Assembly (NCBI GenBank): GCA_910580225.1
Contig: CAJTXE010000035.1
Coordinates: 1 to 43,405 of the forward strand
Direction of reading: 5' to 3'
DNA from: an uncultured Acetatifactor sp.
GTDB taxonomy: Bacteria > Bacillota > Clostridia > Lachnospirales > Lachnospiraceae
Length of the DNA stretch: 43,405 nt
The translations under genes and the position numbers were made by a program. The notes under the pieces were generated by a model. The model searched no databases. It saw only the letters and a program-made list of their open reading frames with translations, and was not told the DNA's origin. Shown one piece after another: positions 1 to 9,699 of the stretch (positions within the stretch are counted from its first letter, which is position 1; each line of letters begins with the position of its first letter).

Positions 1-2
1 CA

Positions 3-1760
3 GGATTACAGACCAGTCAGAATGCGCTGAACACCACAGCGCATAATCTTTCTAACATTGATACCGCCGGCTATGTGAGACAGCAGGTGCAGCAGTCCAG
101 TAAGAGTTATATGACTCTTGCAGTCAATCCCAAGGCTATTTCCAACCAGGAGACAGGTCTTGGCGTCACTTATTCCAGAGTAAAACATATCAGAGATTAT
201 TTCCTTGATAAGGCATACCGTCGGGAATCCGGGCGCAGTATGTTTTATCAGGTGTCCTCTGAGGTGATGACAGAGGTGGAGGATCAGCTGGGTGAGATGA
301 ACGGCGAGGCATTTCAGAACACCCTTACAGGATTCTGGACCTCTATTCAGGAACTGGCAAAGGACCCGGCCAGCTCCGTGACTCAGGGACTGCTGGTTCA
401 GAGCGCGGCGGAATTTATTCAGAAGGCACAGGCCGTATATGGGGGTCTGTGCGCATACCAGAACAATCTGAACGCACAGGTCAAGGAGCAGGTGGATACC
501 ATCAATGCGTATGGAAAGCAGCTGATCGCCTTAAACGAAGCCATTCGGGGGATTGAGACCGGGGGCGTAGAGAGCGCCAATGACCTGAGGGACGCCAGGG
601 ATCAGATTCTGGATGAACTGTCAGAGATGGCGGATATCGATTTTGCCGAAGACATAGGCGGGAATGTCTGGGTGAAGATCGAAGGAGTCGATTTCGTAAA
701 AGGAGACAAATATTATGAAATCGGACTGGACGTTGACGAGACTACAGGCTTCTATACGCCGTTCTGGTTCCAGAATGCAAAATACCGCACCCTTCCGGAC
801 GGAACCAGGGAATATGATATCGATGGTGCGGAAGTATTTAATTTAAACAAAGAGATTTCCTCGGATCTGAATACGGATATCGGCGGCCTGAAAGCCATGC
901 TGCTGGCAAGAGGGGATCACAGGGCTGACTACACGGATGTGGCCGATGAGAAGTCCTACGGCAAAGTGTCCCAGTCGGTGCTGATGAATATTCAGGCGGA
1001 ATTTGACCAGCTGATACATAACGTTGCCGTCAAGGTAAACGAAGTGCTGGCGGCGGCTGCAGGCGTGGTAAAAGCGGATGCGGATATTCTGGCTGCGGAC
1101 GGAACGGTTCTGATAAAGAAAGGGGAATCTTACTGCGAAAATATCCCCGACGGTTACATGCGAAAGGATGACGGCAGTCCCATTCAGATGTTCGGCAAGA
1201 TTTCATCTGACGGTTACCGCAAGGTGACTGCAATGGTGGACGTGAAGGACGAGAACGGCAACGTAACGGGGCAGGAGGAAAAGGAATTCTGGATCTATAA
1301 CGAAGAAAATACGGAAAATCCCAGAGGAGCACAGGAGACGCTCTACAGTATTCAAAATCTGAAGATTGATGACGAGCTGATACAGAAACCTTCCATGCTG
1401 GGACTGCGGCTGCCGGACGGGTCAGAGGATAAAGCCACGGCGGAAGCATTGAGAACGGCTTTCATGGAAGAAGAATATTCTCTGAATCCCAATGTGAAGA
1501 AAAAAGCCACCTTTGTGGATTACTATGATGACCTGGTGGCGCAGGTTGCCAATTCCGGATATGCATTCCGGAGTATCTATACCAACCAGGAAGGTACGGT
1601 GGATTCCATCTATGCTGCGAAGGAGCAGGTGGCGGGTGTTTCCTCGGATGAAGAATTGTCCAATATGATCAAGTTCCAGAATGCATACAACGCGTCCAGC
1701 CGTTATATCAATGTGCTGAATGAGATGCTGGAGCATCTGCTGAGTACCCTGGGAGTGTAA
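3..1760 (+). CDS. flgK: Flagellar hook-associated protein 1 (FlgK), copy 1, 5' end outside window
   Basis: FlgK (HAP1) forms the first junction ring between hook and filament after export through the flagellar type III apparatus. The frame is open from the window edge: codons from position 3 read GLQTSQNALNTTAHNLSNID then TAGYVRQQ, the conserved N-terminal helix of FlgK and other rod-hook proteins, so the true start lies upstream and the ATG at 75 is internal. The C-terminus (NMIKFQNAYNASSRYINVLNEMLEHLL) is the usual FlgK D0 coiled-coil helix. About 586 residues are visible. A second FlgK follows 214 nt downstream. The two share only the family ends and differ in the middle, so they are diverged paralogs and not a recent duplication. 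Identification is firm; only the gene start is unknown. Confidence 0.93.
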   Translation, partial: GLQTSQNALNTTAHNLSNIDTAGYVRQQVQQSSKSYMTLAVNPKAISNQETGLGVTYSRVKHIRDYFLDKAYRRESGRSMFYQVSSEVMTEVEDQLGEMNGEAFQNTLTGFWTSIQELAKDPASSVTQGLLVQSAAEFIQKAQAVYGGLCAYQNNLNAQVKEQVDTINAYGKQLIALNEAIRGIETGGVESANDLRDARDQILDELSEMADIDFAEDIGGNVWVKIEGVDFVKGDKYYEIGLDVDETTGFYTPFWFQNAKYRTLPDGTREYDIDGAEVFNLNKEISSDLNTDIGGLKAMLLARGDHRADYTDVADEKSYGKVSQSVLMNIQAEFDQLIHNVAVKVNEVLAAAAGVVKADADILAADGTVLIKKGESYCENIPDGYMRKDDGSPIQMFGKISSDGYRKVTAMVDVKDENGNVTGQEEKEFWIYNEENTENPRGAQETLYSIQNLKIDDELIQKPSMLGLRLPDGSEDKATAEALRTAFMEEEYSLNPNVKKKATFVDYYDDLVAQVANSGYAFRSIYTNQEGTVDSIYAAKEQVAGVSSDEELSNMIKFQNAYNASSRYINVLNEMLEHLLSTLGV

Positions 1761-1974
1761 CGCTGTCCGTTCCGCTTAAGGGCTGAAATATTCCGTCGGA
1801 TCAGAGATGTTTTTCCTGACGGCAGGGCGCAGAGAGCCGGGGATGGAAACAGAGTATGGGAAGCGGGCGTTGAAGTAAATGACATGAAACAGGTTTCCCC
1901 GGAGGGGACCGGAGAGAGAATAAGAGACAGATTCGGAGCGGGAAGGCTCCGGGAACGGAACAGGAGGAAGACCG

Positions 1975-4119
1975 ATGCCCTCACAATTTTTCGGATTAAA
2001 TATAGCATATACCGGATTGCTGGCAAGCAATGCGGCTCTGAATACCACCAATAACAATATAGCCAATGTACAGACCGAAGGCTACAGCCGGCAGCAGGTA
2101 ACACAGCAGGCGGCTAATGCCATTCGTGTATTCCAGACTTACGGCTGTGCGGGAGCAGGTGTGGAGACCCTTGCCATCGAGCGGATCCGCAATGAATTTT
2201 ACGACACCAGATTCTGGGTCAACAATGCGAAAGTAGGCGAATACGGCCAGAAGCAGTATTATATGGAGCAGGTGGAGAGCTTTTTTGATGACAATGGACA
2301 GAATGCCGGTTTTAAGACGGTATTTGACCAGCTCATGGTTGCAGGATTGCAGGCTTTGAAGGACAATCCGGATGACCTTGCCAACAAGGAGCAGTTTATC
2401 GGATACGCAGGGGCGCTGGCAGAGTATTTTAACGGTGCGGTTGGGAATCTGCAGAAGCTTCAGAAGGACGTCAATCAGGAAATTAAGGTAAAGGTGGATG
2501 AGATCAATTCTCTTGCCTCCGAGATCGCTACCCTGAACAAGCAGATCAACACCATTGAACTGACAGGCAGTATGAAGGCCAATGAATTGCGGGACAGAAG
2601 GACGCTTCTCATTGATCAGCTGTCCGAGATCGTGGATGTGGAAACCAAAGAGACCGTTGTCCAGGATGTGAACAACCAGAATCAGGAAACCGGGGCGACG
2701 CGGTTTATCGTTAAGATTGCCGGAGGGCAGACTCTGGTGGACGGGAACGATTACAACGAGCTGGAATGCATAGCCAGAACATCCGACGAGAAGATACATC
2801 AGACCGATATCGACGGTTTGTACGATGTGCAGTGGAAAAACGGTTCCAGCTTCCATCTCAACAATGCGGCTATGGGAGGCGCCCTGAAGGGCTTGGTGGA
2901 AATGCGGGACGGCAGCAACAGCGAGTATTTTACCGGGGTGATCAAGGAGATCGGCAGCCTGACGGATGAGGGCGGGGTGTTTCATGATACGGTTACCGTG
3001 GAGGTGGGGAGACATTACCTGACGGATCTGAACAAATGCAACCTCTCTGACAGCGGCGGTGTCATTACCCTGGGAAACCGCGAGTATTATTATGATTCCT
3101 GGACCTACAATGTCAGCTATGACGATAAAGGGGAACCGGTTTATTCCTATACGTTTACCCTGTCGGCATCTACACAGAACGGCGGGAAGAACGATTCCAG
3201 GGTGACCAACGACCGGTTAGGGAAAGATGCCACCATCGGCAGCAGTATTTCCTATCAGGGCGTGCCTTATTATATGATGCAGATCAACGAATGGGTGAGG
3301 ACATTCTCCCAGAAATTCAACGAGATTCTCAGAAGCGGTTATTCCGGCGACATACCCGGAATCGACCTCTTTACGGCAGATATGCCTGCCAATGACGAGC
3401 AATATATGTTTCAGGATTATTCCGCGGAGACCACGGATGAATATCTTGACAGGGTGAACGAACTGATTACGCTGGGAGGCGTGGACCCGGCAGCAGATCC
3501 GGACAAGGTACGGGAGATCTGCATTCAGGCGGTCAGTGACTTCCGGTATGACAAAGAGTCCAAGGCTGCTTATGACCAGAGAGTCGAGAAGCTGAAAGCC
3601 GCTGTTCAGAAGTATCATCTGAATATGACAGATGACGAGATAGAAAAAGCCGCTCAGCTGAATGTCTCCGTGGGAAAAAATATTACGGACAATGACAGCT
3701 ATTACATGATGACGGGCAAAAATGTCAGCGTGTCCACTACTTTGCAGAAGGATCCCGATCGTCTGGCAAACAAGAGAGAAGAATCAGACGGGGTGGAACA
3801 GAATGATCTTCTGGACGATCTGAAAGATCTGGCGACGGACAAGGGCAAGATGAGTTTCCGCGGCTGTTCGGCAGGAGAGTTCCTCCAGTGTATCCTGGCG
3901 GATATTGCGCTGAATACCAAACGTGCGGAGACTTTCTACAAGAGTTACACGGATATTGCTTATTCCATCGACAGCCAGCGGATTTCCATCTCCGGTGTGG
4001 ACGAAGACGAAGAAGCGGTGAATCTGGTGAGATATCAGAACGGATATAATCTGGCCTCTAAAATGATTCAGACTTTGACCGAGATCTATGACAGGCTGAT
4101 TTTGGAGACAGGAGTGTAA
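1975..4119 (+). CDS. flgK: Flagellar hook-associated protein 1 (FlgK), copy 2
   Basis: This is a second FlgK of 714 residues. The N-terminus carries the family pattern (FGLNIAYTGLLASNAALNTT, NNIANVQTEGYSRQQV). The C-terminus (VNLVRYQNGYNLASKMIQTLTEIYDRLI) is the D0 helix that packs in the hook-filament junction. The start is set by GGAGGA just upstream of ATG 1975. The protein is longer than a typical FlgK of about 500-600 residues, with the extra length in the variable surface domains, roughly residues 250-600. It lies between the first FlgK and FlgL (84 nt upstream of flgL), so all three are probably cotranscribed. Two HAP1 proteins next to each other are unusual and may pair with the two flagellins or alternative caps in this window; that pairing is inference. 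Confidence 0.94.
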   Translation: MPSQFFGLNIAYTGLLASNAALNTTNNNIANVQTEGYSRQQVTQQAANAIRVFQTYGCAGAGVETLAIERIRNEFYDTRFWVNNAKVGEYGQKQYYMEQVESFFDDNGQNAGFKTVFDQLMVAGLQALKDNPDDLANKEQFIGYAGALAEYFNGAVGNLQKLQKDVNQEIKVKVDEINSLASEIATLNKQINTIELTGSMKANELRDRRTLLIDQLSEIVDVETKETVVQDVNNQNQETGATRFIVKIAGGQTLVDGNDYNELECIARTSDEKIHQTDIDGLYDVQWKNGSSFHLNNAAMGGALKGLVEMRDGSNSEYFTGVIKEIGSLTDEGGVFHDTVTVEVGRHYLTDLNKCNLSDSGGVITLGNREYYYDSWTYNVSYDDKGEPVYSYTFTLSASTQNGGKNDSRVTNDRLGKDATIGSSISYQGVPYYMMQINEWVRTFSQKFNEILRSGYSGDIPGIDLFTADMPANDEQYMFQDYSAETTDEYLDRVNELITLGGVDPAADPDKVREICIQAVSDFRYDKESKAAYDQRVEKLKAAVQKYHLNMTDDEIEKAAQLNVSVGKNITDNDSYYMMTGKNVSVSTTLQKDPDRLANKREESDGVEQNDLLDDLKDLATDKGKMSFRGCSAGEFLQCILADIALNTKRAETFYKSYTDIAYSIDSQRISISGVDEDEEAVNLVRYQNGYNLASKMIQTLTEIYDRLILETGV

Positions 4120-4203
4120 TTCGGAGTCCTTTCCGGGGAAATTCAGTGTTTTGATTTACCCGGAAAGAGATGTCGGAAGACCTTAACAGAAAAGGAGCCC
4201 ATT

Positions 4204-5763
4204 ATGAGAATAACAAATAAGATTATGCAGCGCAACAATCTGTCCAATATCAACACCAATAAAATGTATCAGGACAGATTAAGCACTCAGATGTCCAGCC
4301 AGAAGAAGATTAACCGCCCTTCGGACGACCCGGTGGTGGCCATCCGGGCGCTGCGTCTCCGGAGTAATGTGACGGAGATCACCCAGTATTATACGAAGAA
4401 TATTCCGGATGCGGAGAGCTGGCTGAAGGTGACCGAGGACGCCATTTCCAATCTGTCCCAGATTATGACAAACATGATAGCCCGCTGCAACAGGGGAGTG
4501 AACAGTGAATTGACTACGGCAAATCGTCAGATCATCCTGGAGGAGATGACGAACCTGAGCAAGGAAGTATACGCTACAGGTGATGCCGATTATGCAGGCA
4601 GATATGTATTCACCGGGTATCGTACGGATACATCGTTAAGCTTCCTGCAGGCGAAAACACAGAATTACACCATTACGGAGCAGTTGGATAAGAACGCCAT
4701 TGATTCCGTTACCAAGGTGGAGACAAACAAATTACTGGATATCAATTCCACGAATTATAAGGATGCGGATATGCAGGTGAATGAAGACGATATTTCCACA
4801 GTGGATGTCCACCGGATTCGTCTGGCTTACAATGACTGTTCGGAAAAAGGGATGCCGAAGATCGAATTTACGGCTCCGGACGGGACGAAGAAAGTCTGGC
4901 AGGGCAATGATATTACCCTGATGCATTCTTATGACAAGAATCCCAATCCCTATGTTTTTGCGTCTGAGAATGAGAATTCCATTGTCTATATTCCGGAGAC
5001 GGGGGAATTGCTGCTGGGAGAAAAAAAGTATGGGGAACTGATGGCGACAAAGGACAGTGAGGCTACAGCTTCCGTCAATGAGGGAGAGATCAGGGTTACT
5101 TACGATAAGAGCAACTGGAAAAAAGGGGATCTGAGACCTGAACACTATTTTTACTGTCAGGCTGACAGAGAAGACGGAAGCGGCGACCGGATCACATATA
5201 ATGAAAACTATCTGGAAAACGGAGCAGAGAAGCAGTTTATTGAGTATGATATAGGTTTCAACCAGACCCTCAGAATCAACTCTACGGCGGATGAATGCTT
5301 CCAGCATGGCATCGGCAGGGAGGTGGACGATCTGGTGAATGCCATGCAGGATGTGTTGGATCTGGAAGGTGCCAAGGCGGATATTGAAGGCATCATGAAA
5401 AAGACTACAGATAAGACAGAGCTGGAAAATCTTCAGAAACAGCTGGATGCGGCAGAAAAGGCATTGACCCTTGCAAAGAAGAAGGAACAGGATATGTTCC
5501 AGCATGGCATCAGTACGTTTCAGAAGTATCAGGATGAGGCGAACCTCTGTGTGACCAACTGCGGTTCCAGGAGCAGTAAGCTGGAGCTGGTTCAAAATCG
5601 TACTCAGAATCAGAAGACCACCTATGAAACGCTGAAGAGCGAGAATGAGGATATCGACATTACGGAAGTGGCAATTCAGCTGAATGCTGCAGAATTAACC
5701 TACAATGCGGCATTGATGGCGTCAGGCAAGGTGATGCAGACAAGTTTGCTTAATTTCATTTAA
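4204..5763 (+). CDS. flgL: Flagellar hook-associated protein 3 (FlgL)
   Basis: FlgL (HAP3) is the second junction protein, bridging FlgK and flagellin. The flagellin-like N-terminus (MRITNKIMQRNNLSNINTNK, then a KINRPSDDPVVAIRALRLRSN segment) and C-terminus (VAIQLNAAELTYNAALMASG) are clear. At 519 residues it is much longer than the usual 300 or so; the surplus is a central surface insertion of about 200 residues, followed by a charged coiled-coil stretch near residues 390-430 (TDKTELENLQKQLDAAEKAL). AAAGGAG lies 5-10 nt before ATG 4204. A rho-independent terminator 23 nt after the stop closes this transcription unit. Confidence 0.93.
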   Translation: MRITNKIMQRNNLSNINTNKMYQDRLSTQMSSQKKINRPSDDPVVAIRALRLRSNVTEITQYYTKNIPDAESWLKVTEDAISNLSQIMTNMIARCNRGVNSELTTANRQIILEEMTNLSKEVYATGDADYAGRYVFTGYRTDTSLSFLQAKTQNYTITEQLDKNAIDSVTKVETNKLLDINSTNYKDADMQVNEDDISTVDVHRIRLAYNDCSEKGMPKIEFTAPDGTKKVWQGNDITLMHSYDKNPNPYVFASENENSIVYIPETGELLLGEKKYGELMATKDSEATASVNEGEIRVTYDKSNWKKGDLRPEHYFYCQADREDGSGDRITYNENYLENGAEKQFIEYDIGFNQTLRINSTADECFQHGIGREVDDLVNAMQDVLDLEGAKADIEGIMKKTTDKTELENLQKQLDAAEKALTLAKKKEQDMFQHGISTFQKYQDEANLCVTNCGSRSSKLELVQNRTQNQKTTYETLKSENEDIDITEVAIQLNAAELTYNAALMASGKVMQTSLLNFI

Positions 5764-5785
5764 AAGGTTTGCCTGTCGGATTTAT

Positions 5786-5830
5786 CTCCCGTCTGCCGTG
5801 TATAGATAGGCAGGCGGGAGTTTTGTTTTT
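5786..5830 (+). terminator. Rho-independent terminator after flgL
   Basis: The arms CTCCCGTCTGCC (5786-5797) and GGCAGGCGGGAG (5809-5820) pair through 12 positions, with one G-T and one mismatch tolerated, and are followed by TTTTGTTTTT. It ends the flgK-flgK-flgL unit. The rest of the 318-nt gap to fliW (5831-6081) shows no gene and no convincing promoter by eye. Confidence 0.85.
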
Positions 5831-6081
5831 ATGCGCAGGCCCGTGCACAAAGTGGGACTTCTCGCACATGGAAGTTTGCCGCTAAAGGGGCGGACGGGCC
5901 GCGCGGCGAGCAGGGATAAAATCACCTGCTCGATTTATGGAGATGTCTGCCAGGATCACTGAATTCCGGCCGGAAAAGTGGACAGACTTGATAGGAGTGT
6001 ACCAAAACAGGGATTTCCTCAGTCTGATATGGGGGAGATTGGGAGATGGACCGGTTTTGGGAGAGCACAGAGAGGAGCGAT

Positions 6082-6540
6082 ATGAGGATCAATACAAAAA
6101 TTTTCGGAGAAATCGAGATTTCTGAGGACAAGGTAATCACCTTTCAGGATGGTATCATTGGATTCCCGGATCTGAAGCGTTTTGCATTGCTTCATGATGA
6201 AGAGAGAGGCGACAGAGCGGGTATTCATTTTCTGCAGTCTCTGGAGGAACCGGGGTTTGCCATGCCGGTGATGAATCCCCTGGATGTTAAGCCGGATTAT
6301 GATCCGGAGGTAGACGACGAGCTGCTGGCTGTGGCAGGAAGGATCACTCCGGAAAATCTCCTTGTACTGGTGACAGTATCCATTCCCGGGGACCTGACCA
6401 AAATGAGCGTCAATCTCCAGGGACCGTTTATCCTGAATATTGAGGAACGCAGAGGATGCCAGCTGATCCTGGACAATGGCAGTTATCCGGTGCGGTTCCC
6501 CATCTATGACATTCTTCAGGCGGGAAAGGAAGGTGTATAG
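6082..6540 (+). CDS. fliW: Flagellar assembly factor FliW
   Basis: FliW binds flagellin in the cytoplasm and, when flagellin is exported, is freed to inhibit CsrA. The FliW-CsrA-flagellin switch was established in Bacillus subtilis. The 152-residue protein shows the family opening (RINTKIFGEIEISEDKVITF then QDGIIGFPDLKRF) and the LTKMSVNLQGPFILN region. An upstream in-frame ATG at 6046 exists, but GAGAGGAG directly before ATG 6082 and the family N-terminus choose 6082. The stop codon is separated from the csrA ATG by a single base, so the two are translationally coupled, as in most Gram-positive genomes with this switch. Confidence 0.95.
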   Translation: MRINTKIFGEIEISEDKVITFQDGIIGFPDLKRFALLHDEERGDRAGIHFLQSLEEPGFAMPVMNPLDVKPDYDPEVDDELLAVAGRITPENLLVLVTVSIPGDLTKMSVNLQGPFILNIEERRGCQLILDNGSYPVRFPIYDILQAGKEGV

Positions 6541-6541
6541 G

Positions 6542-6760
6542 ATGCTGGCATTATCAAGAAAAAAGAACGAGGCCATTATTATCAGCAACAATGTGGAAGT
6601 GACGATTCTGGAGGTAAAGGGTGACCAGGTAAAAGTAGGGATCACTGCGCCGAAGGAAGTTCCGATCTACCGAAAAGAAGTTTACTGTCAGATTCAGGAA
6701 GCCAACAGGGAGGCCGTGAACACGGATGGCATGGAGGCGCTGAAAAAGCTGCTCGGATAA
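6542..6760 (+). CDS. csrA: Carbon storage regulator CsrA, RNA-binding translational repressor
   Basis: CsrA is a small dimeric beta-strand protein that binds GGA in RNA hairpin loops and blocks ribosome access; in Gram-positives its main known target is the flagellin leader. The 72-residue protein starts MLALSRKKNEAIII and keeps the RNA-contacting residues L4, R6 and R44 (VPIYRKEV). The start at 6542, one base after the fliW stop, is set by that N-terminus and by GGAAGG upstream; the longer in-frame extension to 6476 lies inside fliW and is not real. Candidate targets with the expected hairpin form are found in this window ahead of both flagellins and a secreted protein (see the regulatory features). 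Confidence 0.96.
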   Translation: MLALSRKKNEAIIISNNVEVTILEVKGDQVKVGITAPKEVPIYRKEVYCQIQEANREAVNTDGMEALKKLLG

Positions 6761-6814
6761 GCGGCACGACATAAACGGAAGCCCTATTGTAACGAAAAAA
6801 TCGGGTTTTCCTGT

Positions 6815-6842
6815 TAATTTTCTGCGGAAAATTTCCGATAAA
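6815..6842 (+). promoter_or_regulatory. Candidate sigma-28 promoter for flaG-fliD-fliS
   Basis: TAAT at 6815-6818 and CCGATAAA at 6835-6842 are spaced as in the sigma-28 (SigD/FliA) consensus TAAA-N15-GCCGATAA. The distance between the two elements is the same as in the flagellin 2 promoter at 14597. It lies about 80 nt before flaG. The Shine-Dalgarno of flaG is also within a weak stem (TACA 6900-6903, TGTA 6910-6913). Confidence 0.6.
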
Positions 6843-6917
6843 AGAAATAGACGCAAAGGAATATCAGGAAGCAGGATGCTTCTGATGTGCGGATATGAAT
6901 ACAAGGAGGTGTAAAAA

Positions 6918-7352
6918 GTGGCAATTGAACCTATTTCAAGTGTTATGACATTCCAGGCGCAGGGAAATGTAGTACAGAAGCCACAGACTCATGCGGAGGC
7001 GGAGAAGCCGGAGAGCAGCAATGCGGGTGCAGCGGCGGCAGTAGAGTATGTAGACAAGACGACAAGTGTGGTGGAGAATGCGAAGGAAAAGGGCCAGTCG
7101 AATAATGGTGAGCAGGGCATGGATCAGCAGGCTTATCATGAGAAGGTCCGCAAGGCAGTGGAAGCCCTGAATAAGAAGATGGGCAATTCTGAAGCGGTAT
7201 TTGGTTTCCATGAAGATACCAATCGTGTGACCATTAAGATCGTTGACAAGAGCACCAAGGAAGTCATTAAGGAACTGCCCCCCGAGAAGACGCTGGACAT
7301 GATTGCCAGAGTATGGGAGATGGCTGGCATCCTGATTGATGAGAGAAGGTAG
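6918..7352 (+). CDS. flaG: FlaG family flagellar protein
   Basis: FlaG proteins affect filament length in several bacteria and sit just before fliD. The 144-residue protein has a low-complexity Glu/Ala/Asn-rich N-terminal half (residues 20-75) and the conserved C-terminal FlaG core from about residue 80: a helix (VRKAVEALNKKM), then FGFHEDTNRVTIKIVDKSTK and EVIKELPPEKTLDMIARV. It starts with GTG at 6918, supported by AAGGAGG seven bases upstream. It follows csrA by 157 nt with its own candidate sigma-28 promoter. Confidence 0.9.
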   Translation: MAIEPISSVMTFQAQGNVVQKPQTHAEAEKPESSNAGAAAAVEYVDKTTSVVENAKEKGQSNNGEQGMDQQAYHEKVRKAVEALNKKMGNSEAVFGFHEDTNRVTIKIVDKSTKEVIKELPPEKTLDMIARVWEMAGILIDERR

Positions 7353-7568
7353 CAGGGGACTTACGAACCCGGCAAAGGCAGTAAACCAGGAAAATCCGGA
7401 TATCTGAGGTACTGCCGTTCTTACATCGAAGGATGTCGGATGGGTGGAAATCGGCTGACTTACGACAGGAAGCCTTTTCTCATCCGAAGTTGGACAGAAG
7501 TCAGCACGGGAGCCAATGGGAACGGCCGGTTCCGAATGGAGACAGAATATAGAAAGGATGGATGGAAT

Positions 7569-9638
7569 ATGCCAATGAGATTAAGCGGCCTGATGTCCGG
7601 CATGGATACGGAAAGTATTATCCAGCAGCTGGTGGAGGCTAAGAAGACGAAGGTAACAAAAGCGGTAAAGGCGCAGAAGACGCTGAAGTATAAGCAGGAT
7701 GCCTGGAAGGATTTGAATAAACAGATTGTGAATCTGTATAACAAATCCCTTACTTCTCTGCGTTATCAGAGTTCTTATATCAAGAAGACGACCAAAGTAT
7801 CCAACAGCAGCGTCGTATCTGTTATTACAGGCGAGAATGCCATGAACAGCGTGCAGAGCCTGAAGGTGGAAAAACTGGCCAAGTCCGGGTACCTGGCAGG
7901 CGGTAAGCTTGAATTGAAGGATGAGAACGGGAACGTGGTCGAGGACGGTACTGTCACAGGCAGCACGAAACTCAGCGAGCTGGGGCTTGGGGCAGGCTCG
8001 GGCAGCATACAGGTCAGAATAGGCAATGAAGTCGCGAGTCTGCAGATCGATGAGAACAGTACTGTGGATGCTTTCGTAAGCGCATTGCGGACAGCCGGGG
8101 TGAACGCCAATTTTGATGCCACGAACCAGAGGCTCTATGTATCGGCCAAAGCATCCGGTGAAAAAAATGATTTTGAACTTCTCGGAATGGATGGTCAGGG
8201 GGTTAAGGCGCTGAAAGCGCTGCAGCTGAGTTATTCCAGTTCAGCAGTAACAAACAAGTACGATGAAATCATTAACAATCAGGTGAGTACCACCGAAGCA
8301 AGGCAGAAGAGCCGTCTGGAAAATCTTACATCCGTTTGGAAAAGCGCCAGGGAAAACCGGCAGGGTATCCTGGAGAAAATGGATCCGGAGTATATCAAAA
8401 AGGTGAATCAGGCACTGCAGGATGCAGGAAAATCTATTCAGCTGGACGAGAATACGGATTATGACAATCTGACGGAAGCGGACTGGGAGGCGATAAACGA
8501 CGCCGTTGAAACTGTTTTCGACAAGGCTTCGGCGGATACGATTTCAGGAGCGGATCCGGATGCATTGGAAGCGGCGAAAGCTGCGCTGGGAACCTGGATG
8601 GGTAACCAGATGAATATCGAGAGCGCGGAGGGACAGCTTGAGAAAAATGCGGACGGGACGCTGAAGACGGATTCAGAGGGAAAATTTATTTTGACACAGC
8701 AGACGAAAGATGAAATTGCTGCGGAGGTGCAAAAGGAAGTTGACGATGCAAAGGCTGCGAAAGCGGAACTGGCAGCAGGCGGCAACTCCGGTCAAAAGAC
8801 AGCAGGTGAGGATGCGCTGATTTATCTTAATGGTGTAGAATATAAATCCGATAAGAATACGCTGGAGATAAATGGGCTGACCCTTACGTTAAGCGCCACT
8901 ACTGCGCCTGGTGAAGAAGTCACCATTACCACCGAAGATGACACCAACGGCATCTACGATATGATCAAGAACTTCTTCAAGGAGTATAACACCCTGATCA
9001 ACCAGATGGATAAGCTCTATAATGCGGATTCTTCCAAGGGCTATGAGCCTCTGACCGATGAGGAAAAGGATGCTATGTCTGACAGCGCCATCGAGGAGTG
9101 GGAGAATAAAATCAAGGATTCCATTCTCCGCAAGGACAGTGTTCTGAGTACCGTTTCCGGCGCCATGAAGCAGATTATGCTGGAAGGCGTGGAAGTAAAC
9201 GGAAAGCAGATGTATCTATCCAATTTCGGTATCAATACATTGAATTACTTTATCTCTGCGGATAACGAGAAGAATGCTTACCATATTGACGGTGATCCGG
9301 ATGATGAGAATACATCCGGTAATGCCGACAAGCTGAAGTCAATGATTGCCAATGACCCCGACACCGTGGTATCGTTTTTCACGCAGCTTTCTCAGAAGCT
9401 CTCTGACAAGATGTTCGATCTGATGAAGAGCAAGGAAGGCTACAGTTCTGCCATGACTGTCTATGATGACAAGAAAATGCAGACAGATTACGATGATTAC
9501 ACTGCTAAAATCAAAGAATTGGAAAAGAAGCTTGCAGATTATGAAGATAAGTGGTATGCTAAATTTGCGGCTATGGAGACGGCTCTGGCGAAGATGCAGA
9601 ACAATGCCAGTGCTGTGACGTCGTTGCTGGGTGGCTGA
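7569..9638 (+). CDS. fliD: Flagellar filament capping protein FliD (HAP2), copy 1
   Basis: FliD forms the cap at the filament tip that folds exported flagellin into place. The 690-residue protein starts with the FliD_N signature (RLSGLMSGMDTESIIQQLVE, then the coiled coil AKKTKVTKAVKAQKTLKYKQDAWKDLNKQI) and ends with FliD_C (YDDYTAKIKELEKKLADYEDKWYAKFAAMETALAKMQ split by short linkers). An acidic insertion (about residues 230-420) makes it longer than the usual 450-550. The start at 7569 is chosen over the in-frame ATG at 7440 because the family N-terminus begins there and an AAGGA/GGATGGA purine stretch precedes it. The stop lies 61 nt before fliS. A second, shorter FliD is encoded at 32447-33742. 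Confidence 0.94.
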   Translation: MPMRLSGLMSGMDTESIIQQLVEAKKTKVTKAVKAQKTLKYKQDAWKDLNKQIVNLYNKSLTSLRYQSSYIKKTTKVSNSSVVSVITGENAMNSVQSLKVEKLAKSGYLAGGKLELKDENGNVVEDGTVTGSTKLSELGLGAGSGSIQVRIGNEVASLQIDENSTVDAFVSALRTAGVNANFDATNQRLYVSAKASGEKNDFELLGMDGQGVKALKALQLSYSSSAVTNKYDEIINNQVSTTEARQKSRLENLTSVWKSARENRQGILEKMDPEYIKKVNQALQDAGKSIQLDENTDYDNLTEADWEAINDAVETVFDKASADTISGADPDALEAAKAALGTWMGNQMNIESAEGQLEKNADGTLKTDSEGKFILTQQTKDEIAAEVQKEVDDAKAAKAELAAGGNSGQKTAGEDALIYLNGVEYKSDKNTLEINGLTLTLSATTAPGEEVTITTEDDTNGIYDMIKNFFKEYNTLINQMDKLYNADSSKGYEPLTDEEKDAMSDSAIEEWENKIKDSILRKDSVLSTVSGAMKQIMLEGVEVNGKQMYLSNFGINTLNYFISADNEKNAYHIDGDPDDENTSGNADKLKSMIANDPDTVVSFFTQLSQKLSDKMFDLMKSKEGYSSAMTVYDDKKMQTDYDDYTAKIKELEKKLADYEDKWYAKFAAMETALAKMQNNASAVTSLLGG

Positions 9639-9699
9639 TCAGGAGGAAGGGTTGCCATGCAGCCAGCCAGACGAATATGAAGGAAAGGCGAGGTGCGAT

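Noticed and set aside
1996..3015. Long minus-strand frame opposite flgK2
   Set aside because: It is a shadow of the flgK frame, with no ribosome site and no family resemblance.
6900..6913. TACA-AGGAGG-TGTA hairpin at the flaG Shine-Dalgarno as a further CsrA site
   Set aside because: The stem is only 4 bp and AT-rich, and the loop differs from the AAGGAG/AAGGAA form of the other leaders; kept only as a note.
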